Shown one piece after another: positions 56,272 through 64,000 of a stretch of 64,000 nt of DNA. A model generated the notes under the pieces. That model worked only from the letters and a program-made list of their open reading frames with translations. It ran no database searches and was not told the origin of the DNA. The translations under genes and the position numbers were made by a program. How positions within the stretch are numbered: the stretch's first letter is position 1; every line of letters starts with the position of its first letter. This DNA comes from RH-AL1 sp965198715 (lineage in GTDB: Bacteria > Pseudomonadota > Alphaproteobacteria > Rhizobiales > Beijerinckiaceae): contig CBDAPV010000002.1 of assembly GCA_965198715.1 (NCBI GenBank), positions 868,001 through 932,000 of the forward strand, in the 5' to 3' direction.

Positions 56272-59200
56272 TCAGGCCGCCTTCTTCATCGCCATCGCCG
56301 CCAACGTGCGCAGGATCTGCCGCGTGCCTTCCAGCCTCTTCTTCGGGTTCTCGAAGTCGCGCACGAAGACCACCTTCATGTCGGGCCGCACCTTGGCGTC
56401 GGCGCCCTGCTCGGTGACGAAGCGCACCAGGCCCTGCGGGTTGGCGAAGGAGTTCTCGCGGAACGCCAGCACGAGCCCCTTGGGGCCGGCGTCGACCTTC
56501 TCGACATGGGCCTGGCGGCAGAGCTGCTTGATGGAGGCCAGCTTCATCAGCAAGTCGACCTCGGGCGGCAGCGGGCCGAAGCGGTCGATCAGCTCGGCGG
56601 CGAAGCCCTCGATCTCGTCGTCGGTCTCTAGCGTGGCGAGCCGCCGGTAGAGCTGCACCCGCAGCTGCGCGTCCTCCACATAAACTTCCGGGATCGTGAC
56701 CGGCGTGCCGGTCTGGATCTGTGGCGACCAGGTCTCCTGCGGCGGCTCGTCGGCGATGCCGAGCTTGAGCGCCTCGATCGCTTCGCCTAGCATGTCCTGG
56801 TAGAGTTCGTAGCCGACCTCCTTGATGTGTCCGGATTGCTCGTCGCCGAGCAGGTTGCCAGCGCCGCGGATGTCGAGGTCGTGGCTGGCCAGCTGGAAGC
56901 CAGCGCCCAGCGTATCCAGCGAGTTCAGCACCTTGAGCCGCTTCTCGGCCTGCGCCGTGACCGTCTTGTTGGCGGGCAGGGTGAAGAGCGCGTAGGCGCG
57001 GGTCTTCGACCGACCGACGCGTCCGCGCAGCTGGTAGAGCTGCGCCAGGCCGAACATGTCGGCGCGATGCACGATCAGCGTGTTGGCGCGCGGGATGTCC
57101 AGCCCCGACTCGACGATGGAGGTTGAGAGCAGGATGTCGAACTTGCCCTCGTAGAAGGCGCTCATCTTGTCCTCGAGCTCGGTCGGCGGCATCTGCCCGT
57201 GCGCCACCACGATCTTGGCCTCGGGTACGGCGTGACGCAGGAACGCCAGCGCCTCCTCGATGTGCTCGATGCGTGGGCAGACGTAGAAGCTCTGGCCGCC
57301 GCGATAGCGCTCGCGCAGCAGGGCCTCGCGGACCAGCAGCTCGTCGAACGGCGTCACGAAAGTGCGCACGGCGAGGCGGTCGACCGGCGGCGTGGCGATA
57401 ATCGAGAGGTCGCGCACGCCGGTCATGGCGAGCTGCAGCGTGCGTGGGATCGGCGTCGCCGAGAGCGTCAGCACATGGACCTCGGCGCGGAGGTCCTTCA
57501 GCCGCTCCTTGTGCTTGACACCGAAGTGCTGCTCTTCGTCGACGATCACGAGGCCGAGGTCCTTGAAGTCGACGCCCTTGCCGAGCACGGCGTGGGTGCC
57601 GACGACGATGTCGACGTCGCCGGTGGCGATGCCGGCTTTGGCCGTCCTCATGTCGCCCGCCGTCACCATGCGCGAGAGCTGCGCGACCTTGATCGGCAGG
57701 TGGGCGAAGCGCTCTCGGAAATTGCGGAAATGCTGTCGCGCCAGCAGCGTCGTCGGCGCTACGATGACCACCTGCTTGCCGTTGATCGCGCAAGCGAAGG
57801 CGGCGCGCATCGCCACCTCGGTCTTGCCGAAGCCGACGTCGCCGCACACGAGACGGTCCATCGGATGGCCGGCGGTCATGTCCTCCAACGCAGCCTCGAT
57901 GGCGTTGGCCTGGTCCTCGGTCTCGTCGTAGGGGAAGCCGGCGCAGAACTCGGCGTAGAGACCATCCGGCGGCGCAAGCTTGGGGGCAGGGCTGGTGGCG
58001 CGGGCGGCGGCGATCTTGATGAGGCCGGCGGCCATCTCCAGCACGCGCTTGCGCATGCGCGCCTTGCGCTTCTGCCAGGAGGCGCCGCCGAGCCGGTCGA
58101 GCTGGACCTCCGTGTCCTCCGAGCCGTAGCGCGAGAGCAGCTCGAGGTTCTCGACGGGCAGGTAGAGCTTGACGTTGTCGGCGTAGTGCAGCTCCAGGCA
58201 ATCATGGCGCACGCCGCCGGCCTCGATGGGCTCCAGCCCGGTGAAGCGTGCGATGCCGTGGTTGGCGTGGACGACGATGTCGCCGGCCGTCAGCGAGCCC
58301 ACTTCGGTGAGGAAGTTCTGCGCGCGCTTGGGGTTCTTGCGCTTGCGCACGAGGCGGTCGCCGAGGATGTCCTGCTCGGAGATGACGGCGATGTCGCCGG
58401 CCTCGAAACCCTGCTCCAGCCCGAAGACGGCGAGGCAGACCTTCTTGCGTTTGTAGTGCAGCGCCTGAGAGAGCGAGGCTGTGACCTGCGTGTCGGCGAT
58501 GTCGTGGTCGGCCAGCACGCCGGCGAGGCGCTCGCGCGAGCCGTCCGACCATGCTGCGAGTATGACGTGGCGGCCCTTCTCCTGCAGCGCGCGGATGTGC
58601 TCGGCGGCGGAAGCGAAGACGTTGGTGCCCTCGTTCGCCCGCTCCGGCGCAAAGCTGCGGCCGGGGCGCCCGCCGGCGTCGACGATCAGCCCGCGGCCCT
58701 CGGGGTGCGGGCCGGCGACGAGCTGGATGGTCGATTTCTCCTCGAGCCGCTTTAGCCACTTCTTCTCGTCGAGGTAGAGAAGGGGCGGCGCCAGCGGCTT
58801 GTAGTTCGAATGCCCCGGGGCGGCATCGTGCGCGCTCTTGCGGGCGTCGTAATAATCCTCGACCTGCGCCAGGCGCTCGGCCGCCGCCTCACGGATGCTT
58901 GGATCGAGCACCAGCGGCGCGTCGCCGGTGTAGGCGAAGATCGGGTCGAGCGTGTCGTAGAAGAACGGCAGCCAATGCTCGAGGCCGGGGCTGCGGCGGC
59001 CCTCGCTGATCGCCTCGTAGAGCACGTCGCCGCGCGTCTGCCCGCCGAACTCGGAGGTGTAGGCCTGGCGGAAGCGCTTGATGGCGGCGGTGGTCAGCTG
59101 CACCTCGCTCATCGGCACGAGGTCGAGCGCCTTGAGCTGGCCCGACGTGCGCTGCGTCTCGGGATCGAAGGTGCGGATCGATTCCAGCGTGTCGCCGAAG

Positions 59201-59790
59201 AAGTCGAGCCGGATCGGCTCGGCCAGCGCCGGCGCGAACAGGTCGAGGATGCCGCCGCGCACCGCGTATTCCCCGGTGTCTCGCACCGTGGCAGAGCGGG
59301 TGAAGCCGTTGATCTCCAGCCACTCGACGAGCTTATCCATGTCGATGGCATTGCCCGGTGCCGCCGAGAACGTGTCCTGCGCCACCTTGGCCAGCGGCGG
59401 CACCTTCTGCAGCACCGCCGAGATCGTGGTCGAGAGGATGCGCGGCCGCTCCTCCGAGGAGCGCGCACGGGCGAGCCGCGCCAAAGCGGTCATCCGCCGC
59501 GCCGAGATCGCGGCGTTGGGCGAGACACGGTCATAAGGCTGGCAATCCCAACCCGGCAGGTCGATGACCTCGATGTCGGGCGCAGCAAAGCCCAGCGCCT
59601 CGTTGAAGGCGCGGGCGCGCGTTTCGTCGCGGGCGACGTGGACGAACACCACGGCGCGCTTCTCGGCGTCGCGCGCCATCGAGTGAGCGAGATCGGCGAC
59701 GCAGAAGGCGTCGAAACCTTCCGGCACGGAGGCCAGGGTGAGGGAGCCGCCTTTTCGCAGTTCGGAGATGGCGCGCTTGAGATCGGTCAA
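56272..59790 (-). CDS. mfd: Transcription-repair coupling factor
   Basis: An 1172-residue DNA translocase that removes stalled RNA polymerase and recruits UvrA. The N-terminal UvrB-like module includes 'DLPGWDCQPYDRVSPN' and 'GEYAVRGGILDLFAP'. The RNAP-interacting domain has 'LTAGDIVVHANHGIARFTGLE'. The helicase core has Walker A 'GDVGFGKTEVAMRAAF' (about 650), the 'DEEQHFG' box (about 748), 'LSATPIPRTL' and 'STSIVESGLDIPRANTLIV', 'QLYQLRGRVGRS'. The TRCF C-domain follows. The start is TTG 59790, with no strong ribosome site; the 'MTDLKRAI' beginning is otherwise typical. uvrA lies about 6 kb away on the same strand. Confidence 0.96.
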   Translation of the reverse strand: MTDLKRAISELRKGGSLTLASVPEGFDAFCVADLAHSMARDAEKRAVVFVHVARDETRARAFNEALGFAAPDIEVIDLPGWDCQPYDRVSPNAAISARRMTALARLARARSSEERPRILSTTISAVLQKVPPLAKVAQDTFSAAPGNAIDMDKLVEWLEINGFTRSATVRDTGEYAVRGGILDLFAPALAEPIRLDFFGDTLESIRTFDPETQRTSGQLKALDLVPMSEVQLTTAAIKRFRQAYTSEFGGQTRGDVLYEAISEGRRSPGLEHWLPFFYDTLDPIFAYTGDAPLVLDPSIREAAAERLAQVEDYYDARKSAHDAAPGHSNYKPLAPPLLYLDEKKWLKRLEEKSTIQLVAGPHPEGRGLIVDAGGRPGRSFAPERANEGTNVFASAAEHIRALQEKGRHVILAAWSDGSRERLAGVLADHDIADTQVTASLSQALHYKRKKVCLAVFGLEQGFEAGDIAVISEQDILGDRLVRKRKNPKRAQNFLTEVGSLTAGDIVVHANHGIARFTGLEPIEAGGVRHDCLELHYADNVKLYLPVENLELLSRYGSEDTEVQLDRLGGASWQKRKARMRKRVLEMAAGLIKIAAARATSPAPKLAPPDGLYAEFCAGFPYDETEDQANAIEAALEDMTAGHPMDRLVCGDVGFGKTEVAMRAAFACAINGKQVVIVAPTTLLARQHFRNFRERFAHLPIKVAQLSRMVTAGDMRTAKAGIATGDVDIVVGTHAVLGKGVDFKDLGLVIVDEEQHFGVKHKERLKDLRAEVHVLTLSATPIPRTLQLAMTGVRDLSIIATPPVDRLAVRTFVTPFDELLVREALLRERYRGGQSFYVCPRIEHIEEALAFLRHAVPEAKIVVAHGQMPPTELEDKMSAFYEGKFDILLSTSIVESGLDIPRANTLIVHRADMFGLAQLYQLRGRVGRSKTRAYALFTLPANKTVTAQAEKRLKVLNSLDTLGAGFQLASHDLDIRGAGNLLGDEQSGHIKEVGYELYQDMLGEAIEALKLGIADEPPQETWSPQIQTGTPVTIPEVYVEDAQLRVQLYRRLATLETDDEIEGFAAELIDRFGPLPPEVDLLMKLASIKQLCRQAHVEKVDAGPKGLVLAFRENSFANPQGLVRFVTEQGADAKVRPDMKVVFVRDFENPKKRLEGTRQILRTLAAMAMKKAA

Positions 59791-59871
59791 AGGGGTACTG
59801 GTCTTTCGGGCGGGGCGTCTATCTGGAACGTCGCGCCGGGCTTGTCGAGCGTGGCCTATGGTTGCGCCGCG

Positions 59872-60573
59872 TCAGGCCACGAGACCGCTGGCGAGCTGCT
59901 GCACAATCAAGGGGGTACCGAGCCGGCTGACGTGACGGACGAGCGTCGCCTTCGTTCGCGGTGGCAAGCGTGCGAGATCGCCGCCTTCGAAGTAGGTGAG
60001 CGCGCGTGCGACCTCGCAGGGAGGCGGGTTCGGGAAGAGCGCCACCGCCGCGCCGAGGCCACATTCCAAGGTCTGGCCAGCGTCGAGCATCCCCGCGATG
60101 TCGACGTAGTCCTTTGCTTCCACGCGGTGAAGCAGGACTTCGAGCTTGTGACCAAGGAGGTCGTCGAGCGAGGCGAGCAGCAGGTCTCCGTCTTTGGCGC
60201 CCACCGACGTGTCGACGTTACCAAGGCCGAGATCCATGAAGAAGGACATCTTGCCGGCCGCCGGTCCTACCGTGCGCTCGGGCATCGGCGGCGGATCCTG
60301 CTCGGCCGGCGTCAGCCCGAGGCGATAGTGCCAGAACCACCAGGACCGCGGACGTAGCGCGCCGGCCGGGGCAAGGCGCAGGCACAAGACGAGCCGGTCG
60401 CGGCCGAAAACGGGCTCGAGCCGGAGCACGTCCTCGAGCGTACCGAGGTCCATGATCCGACGGATGGTGCGATCGGGATAGGCGAGGGCCTCCGCTTCCG
60501 TCGCATCCCAGACGTAGCGCTTCGCCATGGCGCCGAGGAACGCCTCCTCCGCATGGTCTACCCGCTCTTCCAT
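59872..60573 (-). CDS. AbiE-type remnant: DUF6922-like antitoxin segment fused to truncated AbiEii toxin
   Basis: A 233-residue open frame that looks like a fusion. Residues about 15–90 ('YVWDATEAEALAYPDRTIRRIMDLGTLEDVLRLEPVFGRDRL', 'PRSWWFWHYRLG') resemble the small DUF6922-like partner found before AbiEii/AbiGii-type nucleotidyltransferase toxins. Residues about 108–233 ('GKMSFFMDLGLGNVD', 'LASLDDLLGHKLEVLLHRVEAKDYVDIAGML', 'ALTYFEGGDL') match the C-terminal half of AbiEii. The toxin N-terminus with its catalytic Gly-Ser and Asp residues is missing. An in-frame deletion probably joined the two genes and destroyed the enzyme. ATG 60573 or 60528 could start translation. Confidence 0.65.
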   Translation of the reverse strand: MEERVDHAEEAFLGAMAKRYVWDATEAEALAYPDRTIRRIMDLGTLEDVLRLEPVFGRDRLVLCLRLAPAGALRPRSWWFWHYRLGLTPAEQDPPPMPERTVGPAAGKMSFFMDLGLGNVDTSVGAKDGDLLLASLDDLLGHKLEVLLHRVEAKDYVDIAGMLDAGQTLECGLGAAVALFPNPPPCEVARALTYFEGGDLARLPPRTKATLVRHVSRLGTPLIVQQLASGLVA

Positions 60574-60643
60574 CGCCGGCAGACTACACCAGAACCCTCG
60601 CCTCGACAGGCTCAGCCGTCGCGACAACCAAGGAGAAAACCGC

Positions 60644-60955
60644 ATGCTGGTGGATCGCTGGATCGACATGCACACGCATTTCTACCCGCCAGAGAGCGAG
60701 CCGCTCCGGCACAGCGGCGACCTGCCCGACGACGCTGGTGGCCGCGCTGGCGATGACGACGGCCGACAAACTCGTCTACGGCTCGGACTGCGGAGTGCCT
60801 TGCACCACCTAAGCATCGATGCAGGCCAACATCGAGGCGCTGCTCGCGTTTTCGGCCTGGCGTCGGAGCAGATCCAGGCGGTCGGCCGCAATGCGCTTCG
60901 GCTGTTGCCTAAGGCGGCGGCTCGGATCGCCGCAGCCGAGGCTACCGCCGGCTGA
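60644..60955 (+). pseudogene. Relic of an amidohydrolase gene
   Basis: The two ends of an amidohydrolase-family (amidohydro_2) gene with the centre deleted. ATG 60644, with AAGGAG upstream, starts 'DRWIDMHTHFYPPE', which carries the metal-binding HxH. It then jumps to the C-terminal part: 'AALAMTTADKLVYGSDCGVPCTT' followed by an in-frame stop, then 'MQANIEALLAFS', and after another shift 'GLASEQIQAVGRNALRLLPKAAARI', ending at TGA 60955. The family is about 300–340 residues; some 230 are missing. It cannot be functional. Its tail overlaps the convergent DUF4336 gene. Confidence 0.75.
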
Positions 60956-61799
60956 CGCGCCGCCGCCGGCGACGCGGCGGCTCGCGGTTAACGTAATAGG
61001 CCGTGGCCGCCGCCACGGCGCCGATGCCGGCGATCGTCAGGCCGACGGTCAGCGCACGGTCGCCCTCCAACCAATCGAGCGAGTGGCGGAGGTGCTCTGC
61101 GACGTCGGCCTCGATGATGTCGCCGTGCGCCGGCACCACGCGGCGCGGCGCCAGCGACACGAGTTGCCGGGCTGCGGCGGCGTTGGCCTCGCGCTTGAGC
61201 GAGAGCAGGGCGCGCAGCTGCAGCGGCGCGCGCCCGATCGGCGCGCAGATGCCAGCCAGCAGGGCCATGGCGCGCGATACCGGCGGTAGGCTGCCGGCGC
61301 GCACTTCCAGCAGGGTATCGGCGACGACGAGCGTTCCGCTCGCCGTATGGACCATGTCGAGCTCGCCGTAGCCGGGTCCGCGAAAGATGACGTGCTCGAA
61401 TTCGCCGACCCAATCCTGCGGCGGCGTCGGCCCGAGCAGGGCGTCAAAGCGGATGCCGGCGTCGCGCACCGCCTTGCGGCTTGCAAGCTCGGGCACGGCC
61501 CAAGACTTAGCGCCCGGGCACTTGCGCTGCCATTCCTGGATGAACATCCAGTGCCCAGTGCTGGGCGCGACGAGGTGCTTGATCGGCCCCAGTGTCTCGA
61601 TTGCCGCGCGCAGCGTCTCCCGATACTGCGTTGGCGAGTAGATCAGCAGGTCACCGTTGCCGAGCCTGAAGATCGTCATGCGCAGCGGCACGACCATCAC
61701 GTTCATCGCCCGGATCGGTTTTGCGTCGACGGTCCACACGCCCTCGGCAATCGTCTTGGGAATGTTGAGGGGCGGGTAGGCGGCGTCGTCGATGATCAT
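60942..61799 (-). CDS. DUF4336 protein with C-terminal membrane anchor
   Basis: A 285-residue DUF4336 protein, a metallo-beta-lactamase-like fold lacking the classic HxHxDH. Visible family segments: 'GVWTVDAKPIR', 'MTIFRLGNGDLLIYSPTQY', 'KHLVAPSTGHWMFIQEWQRKCPGAKSWAVPEL', 'FRGPGYGELDMVHTASGTLVVADTL' and 'VVPAHGDIIE'. A hydrophobic segment near residues 250–268 ('ALTVGLTIAGIGAVAAATAYYV') followed by arginines suggests tail anchoring. Function unknown. Start ATG 61799. Its 3' end overlaps the amidohydrolase relic by 14 bases. Confidence 0.85.
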   Translation of the reverse strand: MIIDDAAYPPLNIPKTIAEGVWTVDAKPIRAMNVMVVPLRMTIFRLGNGDLLIYSPTQYRETLRAAIETLGPIKHLVAPSTGHWMFIQEWQRKCPGAKSWAVPELASRKAVRDAGIRFDALLGPTPPQDWVGEFEHVIFRGPGYGELDMVHTASGTLVVADTLLEVRAGSLPPVSRAMALLAGICAPIGRAPLQLRALLSLKREANAAAARQLVSLAPRRVVPAHGDIIEADVAEHLRHSLDWLEGDRALTVGLTIAGIGAVAAATAYYVNREPPRRRRRRVSRR

Positions 61800-61869
61800 C
61801 GGGTTTCCTCGGCCGGAGCGAGGCGCGAACGCCCCCGACGGCGCTTCGTTCGGCTGGCGAGGGCGGGAC

Positions 61870-62448
61870 CTAGCTGTTGAAGCGGCCGGCGCGCACGAAG
61901 CTCGTCTGCGGCGCGCGATCGTTCGGTCTGGCGGGCGTATCGGAATCCTCGCGTAGGCGGCCGACGGCGATCATGCATTCCATGCGGTAGTCGTCGGGGA
62001 CGCGGAGCGCGGCGACGGCGCAGTCGAGATCGAAGCCGCCCATCGCGTGGGCGGCCCAGCCGAGCGCCGCCGCCTGCAGCGCGAACGCCATGCAGGCGGC
62101 GCCGGTGTCGAAGCTGTGGCTGTAGTTCTCGCGCACCTCATCGCTGTCCTTGACCGGCGCGGTGCGCTTGGAGACCACGGCGAGGAGCACCGAGGCGGCG
62201 TCGGCCCAGCGCTGGTTGCCGGGTTTCAGCAGGTCGAAGAACAGCGGCCACTCCGGCGTGTCGCGCTTGGCATAGAGAAAGCGCCACGGCTGCCGGTTCG
62301 AGGAGGAAGGCGCCCAGCGCGCCGCCTCAAATAGCCGGAACAGCTCCGGATCGGGCATCGCCTCGCCGGTGAAGCTGCGCGGAGACCAGCGCTCGAGAAA
62401 CAGCGGCTCGATCTCGTGTGCGGCGGTGCGGCTGTTGCGGGTCGTCAT
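61870..62448 (-). CDS. Nitroreductase family protein
   Basis: A 192-residue flavin-dependent nitroreductase-like protein. FMN-binding segments are 'ERWSPRSFTGEAMPDPE' and 'FEAARWAPSSSNRQPWRFLYA'. 'DTGAACMAFALQAAALGWAAHAMGGFD' and 'YRMECMIAVGRL' complete the family pattern. Such enzymes reduce nitroaromatics or quinones with NAD(P)H; the native substrate is unknown. I chose ATG 62448 ('MTTRNSRTAAHEIEPLFLERW'). Same strand as DUF4336, with 70 bases between. Confidence 0.92.
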   Translation of the reverse strand: MTTRNSRTAAHEIEPLFLERWSPRSFTGEAMPDPELFRLFEAARWAPSSSNRQPWRFLYAKRDTPEWPLFFDLLKPGNQRWADAASVLLAVVSKRTAPVKDSDEVRENYSHSFDTGAACMAFALQAAALGWAAHAMGGFDLDCAVAALRVPDDYRMECMIAVGRLREDSDTPARPNDRAPQTSFVRAGRFNS

Positions 62449-62483
62449 GCGGGCTCCGGTTTGAGGCCGCATCAAGACGCAAA

Positions 62484-62514
62484 GCGCCGCCGTCGCAAGA
62501 TGCGGCGGCGGCGC
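62484..62514 (-). terminator. Probable terminator after the small basic protein gene
   Basis: GCGCCGCCGTCGCA pairs with TGCGGCGGCGGCGC (14 positions, one wobble) around a three-base loop. On the minus strand a short CTTTGCGTCTTG follows. It lies 22 bases past the stop of the small exported gene at 62536. The T-run is weak, so termination is probable rather than certain. Confidence 0.5.
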
Positions 62515-62535
62515 GAAGTTGATAGATCGATCGAA

Positions 62536-62877
62536 TCAGGCGTGCTTGGTGCCGCGCTTCACGAGGTGCGAAAGACGGATGCGCTTGTTGGCGTGACCAG
62601 CGATCTTGAGGTTGGCGTGTCGCGTCGCGACATGCTTGGTGACGCGCTGCGACACGTGCTTGCGGTGCGTCTTCGATGTCATGCGGGCGTGATGCTTGCG
62701 CACCGGCGCCTTCTTCATCGTGGTGTCGCTCTTGGCGGCGGTGGACGGCGCCGTCGTGTCGGACGGGCTGGCCGATTGGGTCGGCGCCGGAGCTGCGGTC
62801 TGGGCGGAGGCTGTGCCGAGCGTACCGGCGGCGAGCGAGAGACCGACGAAGGCGGCGAGGAGCTTGCGGGTGATCAT
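62536..62877 (-). CDS. Small exported basic protein, His/Lys/Thr-rich
   Basis: A 113-residue exported protein. The signal peptide is 'MITRKLLAAFVGLSLAAGTLGTASAQ'. A Ser/Thr/Ala/Pro linker (about 27–52) follows, then a strongly basic tail with many His and Lys residues ('RKHHARMTSKTHRKHVSQRVTKHVATRHANLKIAGHANKR'-type composition). Such acid-shock-like or histone-like low-complexity proteins are common in alphaproteobacteria. It might bind metals or anionic surface polymers, but nothing specific is recognisable. A hairpin terminator follows. Confidence 0.75.
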   Translation of the reverse strand: MITRKLLAAFVGLSLAAGTLGTASAQTAAPAPTQSASPSDTTAPSTAAKSDTTMKKAPVRKHHARMTSKTHRKHVSQRVTKHVATRHANLKIAGHANKRIRLSHLVKRGTKHA

Positions 62878-62977
62878 GGCGGGGTCCTTTGGGAGACTGT
62901 TGCGCTCTCTCTCGAGCGTGACGTGACCCTAGGCTCGCGCGCCTGAACCGCGGCGGAAGGCGGCGTTCAGCGCGCCT

Positions 62978-63304
62978 TCACCAGCCACCCTCCTCGACCG
63001 AGCGCCGACGCCAAAACCCGTAGCGCCATGGCGCGTACCAGCGCGCGCACGCGGGAGATTTCGCCGGAACCGGATCGAAGCCGGCTGTGCCCCAAGGATG
63101 ACAGCGGCAGATCCGAGCCGCGCCCATCCAACCGCCGGCCCACAGGCCATGGCGCATGATCGCCTCGTCCATGTACTCGGAGCAAGTGGGAAGGTGCCGA
63201 CATTGCCGTCCGACCAAGCCCGACAGCGTCACTTGGTAGAGGCGGATCGCTGAACGGGCGAGATGGCTGGCCATCGTGGCAAGCCTCGCGCGCATCAAAG
63301 ACAT
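62978..63304 (-). CDS. yidD: Membrane protein insertion efficiency factor YidD
   Basis: A 108-residue YidD-like protein that sits at the inner membrane and assists YidC-dependent insertion. The three cysteines of the family are present in 'CRHLPTCSEYMDEAIMRHG' and 'RICRCHPWG.AGFDPVP'. The N-terminal amphipathic helix begins around 'ASHLARSAIRLYQVTLSG'. The start may be ATG 63304 or the in-frame ATG 63274, which is nearer the usual family start. yidD normally lies with rnpA and yidC; those genes are not in the window. Confidence 0.93.
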   Translation of the reverse strand: MSLMRARLATMASHLARSAIRLYQVTLSGLVGRQCRHLPTCSEYMDEAIMRHGLWAGGWMGAARICRCHPWGTAGFDPVPAKSPACARWYAPWRYGFWRRRSVEEGGW

Positions 63305-63336
63305 GATGAGAGGCCGACATGGATGTAAAATAGGAA

Positions 63337-63360
63337 AAGCCCGGCCTGGCGGCCGGGCTT
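63337..63360 (-). terminator. Intrinsic terminator after beta-barrel gene
   Basis: A perfect 10-bp stem (AAGCCCGGCC with GGCCGGGCTT) around TGGC, followed on the minus strand by TTCCTATTTTAC. It lies 24 bases past the stop at 63384, the same layout as the terminator of the other outer-membrane protein at 45726. Confidence 0.85.
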
Positions 63361-63383
63361 AAACACAAGAGGACCGCTTCCGC

Positions 63384-64000
63384 TCAGTAGCGCGCGACGA
63401 TCGGAGCTGGCGCCGAGGTGCCATCGAACTTGTAGCCGAGGCCGAAGCGAAGGATATTGCCTTCGGTGTGGAAGCGATTGATGAAACCGCCGGGTGCGCC
63501 GGCGGTGCTGGTGGCGACAACGGTCCGCGTGCCGAGATCGTAGTGCACGAATTCGACTTTGAGCGTGGACGACAGACTGTCGAGGAAGCTTAGGGCGCTG
63601 ATCTTGTTGCCGCCCGTGAACTTGCCGAGAAGCTTCTCGACGGACAGGTAGTTCAAGATGCTGTCGGCTGGAATTGCGTACTCGATGCCACCGCCGTAAT
63701 CGTAACCGGTCGAGATGTTGCCGGACGTTCCGAAATAGGGCGACGCGCTGTTACCAGAGAAGAGGTAGGCGCTGTCGTGCAATTCGCCATAGGCGAAACC
63801 GCCGATGCCATAAACCATGATGTGGTCGAAGGCGTAGCCAACGCGGCCGTTTGCGGTGCCGATATAGGCGGTACGCTGCTGATAGTCGCCGCCGATGCCG
63901 CCGACGTAGCCTGTGTAGAGGAATTTTTGCAGGTTGAAGTAACTCACGTCGGCAGCCGCGCCGACGACAAAGCCATGACCGGGAGTGAACTGATAGTTCG
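63384..64000 (-). CDS. Outer-membrane beta-barrel protein (5' end outside window)
   Basis: The C-terminal 205 codons of an Omp25/OMP_b-brl-type protein. The frame stays open to the window edge ('NYQFTPGHGFVVGAAADV..'), so the signal peptide is missing. Repeated beta-strands with the family pattern are seen: 'GTANGRVGYAFDHIMVYGIGGFAYG', 'TGYDYGGGIEYAIP', 'STLKVEFVHYDLG' and 'ILRFGLGYKFDG'. It ends SAPAPIVARY, nearly the same tail as the protein at 45726. A GTG inside the frame at 63947 is not the start. Omp25-like proteins are abundant surface structural proteins in Hyphomicrobiales. Confidence 0.88.
   Translation of the reverse strand, partial: NYQFTPGHGFVVGAAADVSYFNLQKFLYTGYVGGIGGDYQQRTAYIGTANGRVGYAFDHIMVYGIGGFAYGELHDSAYLFSGNSASPYFGTSGNISTGYDYGGGIEYAIPADSILNYLSVEKLLGKFTGGNKISALSFLDSLSSTLKVEFVHYDLGTRTVVATSTAGAPGGFINRFHTEGNILRFGLGYKFDGTSAPAPIVARY

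Noticed and set aside
63653..63841. A short frame inside the terminal beta-barrel gene
   Set aside because: It is an out-of-frame shadow of the beta-barrel protein.

Overview
The window is a high-GC alphaproteobacterial chromosome segment. Gene content points to the Hyphomicrobiales (Rhizobiales): DUF983–SURF1 beside a kinase-fold thrB and rnhA, an HWE-type histidine kinase, TrmFO, a DegP next to an OmpR-type regulator and HAMP kinase, CbpA/CbpM, and beta-barrel proteins ending in APAP(V/I)VARY. Genus-level placement is not possible by eye. Most of the DNA is ordinary housekeeping sequence in short, tightly overlapping operons (many ATGA, TGATG and GTGA junctions).

Layout. 1–3.9 kb: DUF2231 membrane protein, lipoprotein sugar dehydrogenase and thrS. 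3.9–7.8 kb is an accessory island: a BrnT toxin with an odd duplicated partner, a scrambled relic of the thrS 3' end, a strikingly AT-rich two-gene cassette (an NdpA-like nucleoid-associated protein plus a four-helix membrane protein) and a decayed short-chain dehydrogenase. 7.8–10.5 kb: small hydrolases around a repeat-rich intergenic stretch holding a run of 15 C. 10.5–24 kb: GNAT, M16 peptidase, thrC, SURF1 and DUF983 on the minus strand; DUF502, thrB and rnhA on the plus strand; then AsmA, an ABC-F protein, a frameshifted alcohol dehydrogenase and Nnr.

24–32 kb reads as a stress block: HWE kinase, a broken small gene, adhP, cbpA-cbpM, a SHOCT membrane protein, a universal stress protein and groES-groEL. 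32–34 kb is sparse, with small regulators, a small membrane protein, tRNA-Leu(GAG) and paired 16-bp palindromes. 34–46.6 kb: pepN, a PAS kinase, a broken hicAB, a two-component pair, degP, trmFO and an outer-membrane protein. 47–60 kb: uvrA, an NTP/NDP-exchange-type transporter coupled to an exported Rossmann protein, a haloacid dehalogenase, glgX, a sterol-desaturase-family protein and mfd. 59.9–64 kb: a fused AbiE remnant, an amidohydrolase relic, DUF4336, a nitroreductase, a small basic exported protein, yidD and a 5'-truncated beta-barrel protein.

The best candidate for an undescribed system is the AT-rich pair at 4869–7285. Its translationally coupled genes pair a putative DNA-associated protein with a membrane protein whose large cytosolic N-domain matches nothing I recognise. 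The base composition is foreign, and toxin-antitoxin genes and gene debris lie on either side. The layout suggests a sensor plus membrane-effector defence module, but that function is inferred. A second theme is decay: brnTA, hicAB and AbiE-type modules are all altered or broken, and several genes carry single-base frameshifts that could be real or sequencing errors.
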